A stretch of 64,000 nucleotides of DNA from Tetranychus cinnabarinus (lineage: Eukaryota > Arthropoda > Arachnida > Trombidiformes > Tetranychidae): positions 15,376,001 through 15,440,000 of the forward strand of contig WHVY01000001.1 in NCBI GenBank assembly GCA_022266195.1. Direction: 5' to 3'. The notes below the pieces were generated by a model. It did not search any database. It saw nothing but the letters and a program-made list of their open reading frames with translations, and was not told the origin of the DNA. Shown piece after piece: positions 61,621 through 64,000 of this stretch. Position 1 is the first letter of the stretch; each line of letters opens with the position of its first letter. The position numbers and the translations under genes are program-made.

Positions 61621-62072
61621 TAATGGATCATTTTTTACTGAATCTCTTACAAATTTAGTCTTATTTATTTGTATTATTAGTTTTTAATATAAGCATTTCA
61701 AGGGAGACATTTTATAACGCAACATGATAATTTCATTTATCCCTTGAAAAAAGTTTCAAATTATTCGCTCCATTTAATCTATTTTTTTACACCATCCTAG
61801 ACGACAGGGAATTCAATTTTTAACCCTGTTCTACAAAAAATGATTATCATGAAAATAATTATTCAATTATGATAATTCAACTGGATGGATGTAATGTTTT
61901 GGCACAAAGTTGAATAATTGACTGGTTTGGATAGACATTCAACTTTTTTAAAAAAAAATTTCACCATCTATGAAATATTATAATAATCAGTCAATCGTGC
62001 ACACAAGTCAAGACTATTTTCACCTTCATTTGTTGATGAATTGACAATTTATTTAATCTAATAACAAGAATA
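61621..62072. other. AT-rich spacer
   Basis: Nothing recognised apart from A/T runs. Confidence 0.4.
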
Positions 62073-62553
62073 CTGGGTGATCAATAATAACCGCACATGT
62101 GTATTTTCGAAAAACTTTTGAACGGCACGTCGGATTCCAAAATGGATGTCACTTTTGGAATCAGCATCGAAAAGGAGTTTTTTTGAGACCATGTTGAAAA
62201 TTTCGAAAATTTTTGAGTTTTCAATGGAAAATTGCACTGGAAATTCGATTTCATTGTATTAGTCGATAAACCTGTAATATCGGGAATTTGAGCTAAGTAA
62301 CATTATTTTAAACATCAAAAAACAAAAATGCACAATTTCTACTGTGCAGTCCATCAATACAATGAAAGCGAATTTCAATTGCAATCGAATGCAATTTTCC
62401 ATTGAAAACTCAAAAATTTTCGAAATTTTCAACATGGTCTCAAAAAAACTCCTTTTCGATGCTGATTCCAAAAGTGACATCCATTTTGGAATCCGACGTG
62501 CCGTTCAAAAGTTTTTCGAAAATACACATGTGCGGTTATTATTGATCACCCAG
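62073..62553. mobile_element. Hairpin MITE, 481 bp, TIRs over 160 bp
   Basis: The left end CTGGGTGATCAATAATAACC is repeated inverted at the right end, and TA flanks both sides (62071-62072 and 62554-62555). The inverted match runs essentially unbroken for about 160 bases (through CAATGGAAAATTGCA) and continues with small gaps to TTTCATTGTATT. It has no coding capacity; the open frames on both strands are products of the palindrome. Confidence 0.9.
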
Positions 62554-62555
62554 TA

Positions 62556-64000
62556 GTTTTTCTCCTCCTTCGTTTTATATAAAATAAATGATTCAATTTA
62601 AAGAAGCAAAAACTGAACAAAAAATTATCGAAGGCGAATCTGAAAGGGGAAAAAAGTAAAGATAACTTTGATGATCCATCATGATAATGTCAATGGTATA
62701 ATTATTTTATTCATGATATACAACTAATGGTTGAATGAAATGTTTTTTATGTTGAAACGGGAAAAAGATTAACTTAATAAAAATTCAATAAATTGCGATT
62801 AACCCAATAGTAACATTTAATATGATTACATAAATAATAAATCAAAAGATTTTCTTCAATCATAATGATCCATTTTTAACAAACCATTTCTTCTGTGTCT
62901 GTTCGCGTTACAATTATCAATTGAACAGATAATCGATTCGAATACAGTCAATGTCGAAAATCTGAATTACTTTATCCAAAGTCGAGTATAACCACAGTCG
63001 AGTAGCTTAAATTGCTCATCATTTTTGGGTCAAAAGCCTCGAGACAGTAACCAGAAACACAAGTTCGTCAACGATTAATTATCAAAATCTGAATTCATTA
63101 AACCTGAACGTCATTGGTGTAAACGAAACTCAAATTGATTATAGACGATTAAAAAGCAAGAAAAAATAATTAGCAGATAATGATGATTAAAGATGAACCC
63201 GCAAGTTGCTTGAAAACATGAAATTCGTTGGCAACTCAACATTAACATGATTAGTTGGTTAACATAATTTTTACTCAACCTCATGTTTTGTGCTTTCACT
63301 TTTGCTACTGTTTTGTTTATGATCACATTCATTATCATTATTGATAGTCTAATTGTTTTATTGTTTTGCCTTTTCCTTCCTTCCCAGTCTCTTGTACTCT
63401 AGATGTCTTTCAATGATAATGAAATAACATAATGATGGATAGCATCAAGTTGTGCAACTTTACTCATCAGGATACAAAATATTGCAATAGAAGGTAATCA
63501 ACGTAATCATTGGATAATTTTGACGAAACTCGTTTAATAACATTTCTTTTCACTCCAACATTCGTCATATCAATTGCAAATTCATTGATAGTTTTCACTC
63601 CCTGCTGTTGACAAACCAATAGCATCAATCATCTCATCACAAGTCACCTTGCTTTCAATTGAACAGAAATGAAAGCATTAAATCAAACAAAATTTGAAAC
63701 TTGAAATGTATCAATGTCAATGGAAAATTGTAACAAAATTCTGTAAATCATTTTACTTTTTTTCTTCTTTTCATCAATATCATAAATAATGAACAACGTT
63801 AAACTCGAGGGATAAATGGTTTGACATTCATTGATTTATCATTGATTCCTCCGAATAATGGACAAGTGGGAAGAAGAGTCGACGGTTTATTACACTGATA
63901 ATGATGCTTATGATATTGACTTTAAGTTTACGATTAGTTTTTTTAGATTTTTTTCAGCAATAAAAAAGTTCTTTGTTGCTTTTTTATTGATTGATAAATG
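62556..64000. other. AT-rich non-coding stretch to the window end
   Basis: No gene, RNA or repeat was recognised. Confidence 0.4.

Noticed and set aside
62259..62556. Open frames on both strands in the 62 kb hairpin
   Set aside because: They mirror each other because the DNA is palindromic; a MITE, not a gene.
1..64000. CRISPR arrays, prokaryotic operons, integrated virus
   Set aside because: No regularly spaced repeats, no operon structure and no viral hallmark genes were seen.

Overview
The window is eukaryotic and AT-rich, with spliced genes. GT-AG introns of 46 to about 150 bp sit beside a few much longer ones, with U2-type donors (GTAAGT, GTGAGT) and no operons. A tandem stomatin cluster, a highly divergent seven-transmembrane gustatory-type receptor with a large first exon and three tiny 3' exons, compact introns and many TA-flanked Tc1/mariner elements together suggest an arthropod. 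A chelicerate such as a plant-feeding mite fits best. That assignment is inference; no marker gene in the window proves it.

Region 1 (about 0.3-8.3 kb, minus strand): three tandem, complete stomatin genes of 286-288 aa. Each has five exons with identical phases. Copies 2 and 3 also share upstream sequence, and copy 3 is a patchwork of copy-1-like and copy-2-like segments, as expected from gene conversion.

Region 2 (about 8.3-42.7 kb): a very AT-rich stretch with almost nothing I can support as coding. It holds a candidate terminal exon (11.06 kb), a relic of a DD37E transposase (18.8 kb), a tRNA-like SINE head (24.4 kb), a decayed coding patch (30.7-31.0 kb), a 528 bp TA-flanked MITE (39.3 kb), a repeat rich in AGGTCA half-sites (40.0 kb) and a possible small secreted peptide (40.9 kb). 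At 42.7-42.9 kb, on the minus strand, there is a convincing first coding exon (Pro/Asn/His-rich). The stretch below it may therefore be a long intron of that gene.

Region 3 (43.5-47.2 kb, minus strand): a full-length four-exon gustatory-type receptor (430 aa). Its first intron holds an apparently intact DD37E Tc1/mariner element, inserted a few bases from the splice acceptor. Upstream lies a small two-exon gene of unknown function.

Region 4 (47.7-56.7 kb): a transposon and pseudogene island. It contains a tRNA-like SINE, a broken zinc-finger gene, a dead mariner-type element with 288 bp TIRs carrying DR4/DR5-spaced AGGTCA sites, a coiled-coil terminal exon whose acceptor abuts a 670 bp MITE, a mariner helix-turn-helix relic and a 188 bp MITE.

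Region 5 (56.7-64 kb): mostly AT-rich non-coding DNA, with a candidate secreted peptide (57.1 kb), a diverged tandem repeat with AGGTCA sites (60.9-61.6 kb) and a 481 bp hairpin MITE (62.1 kb). No tRNA, rRNA or CRISPR array was found.
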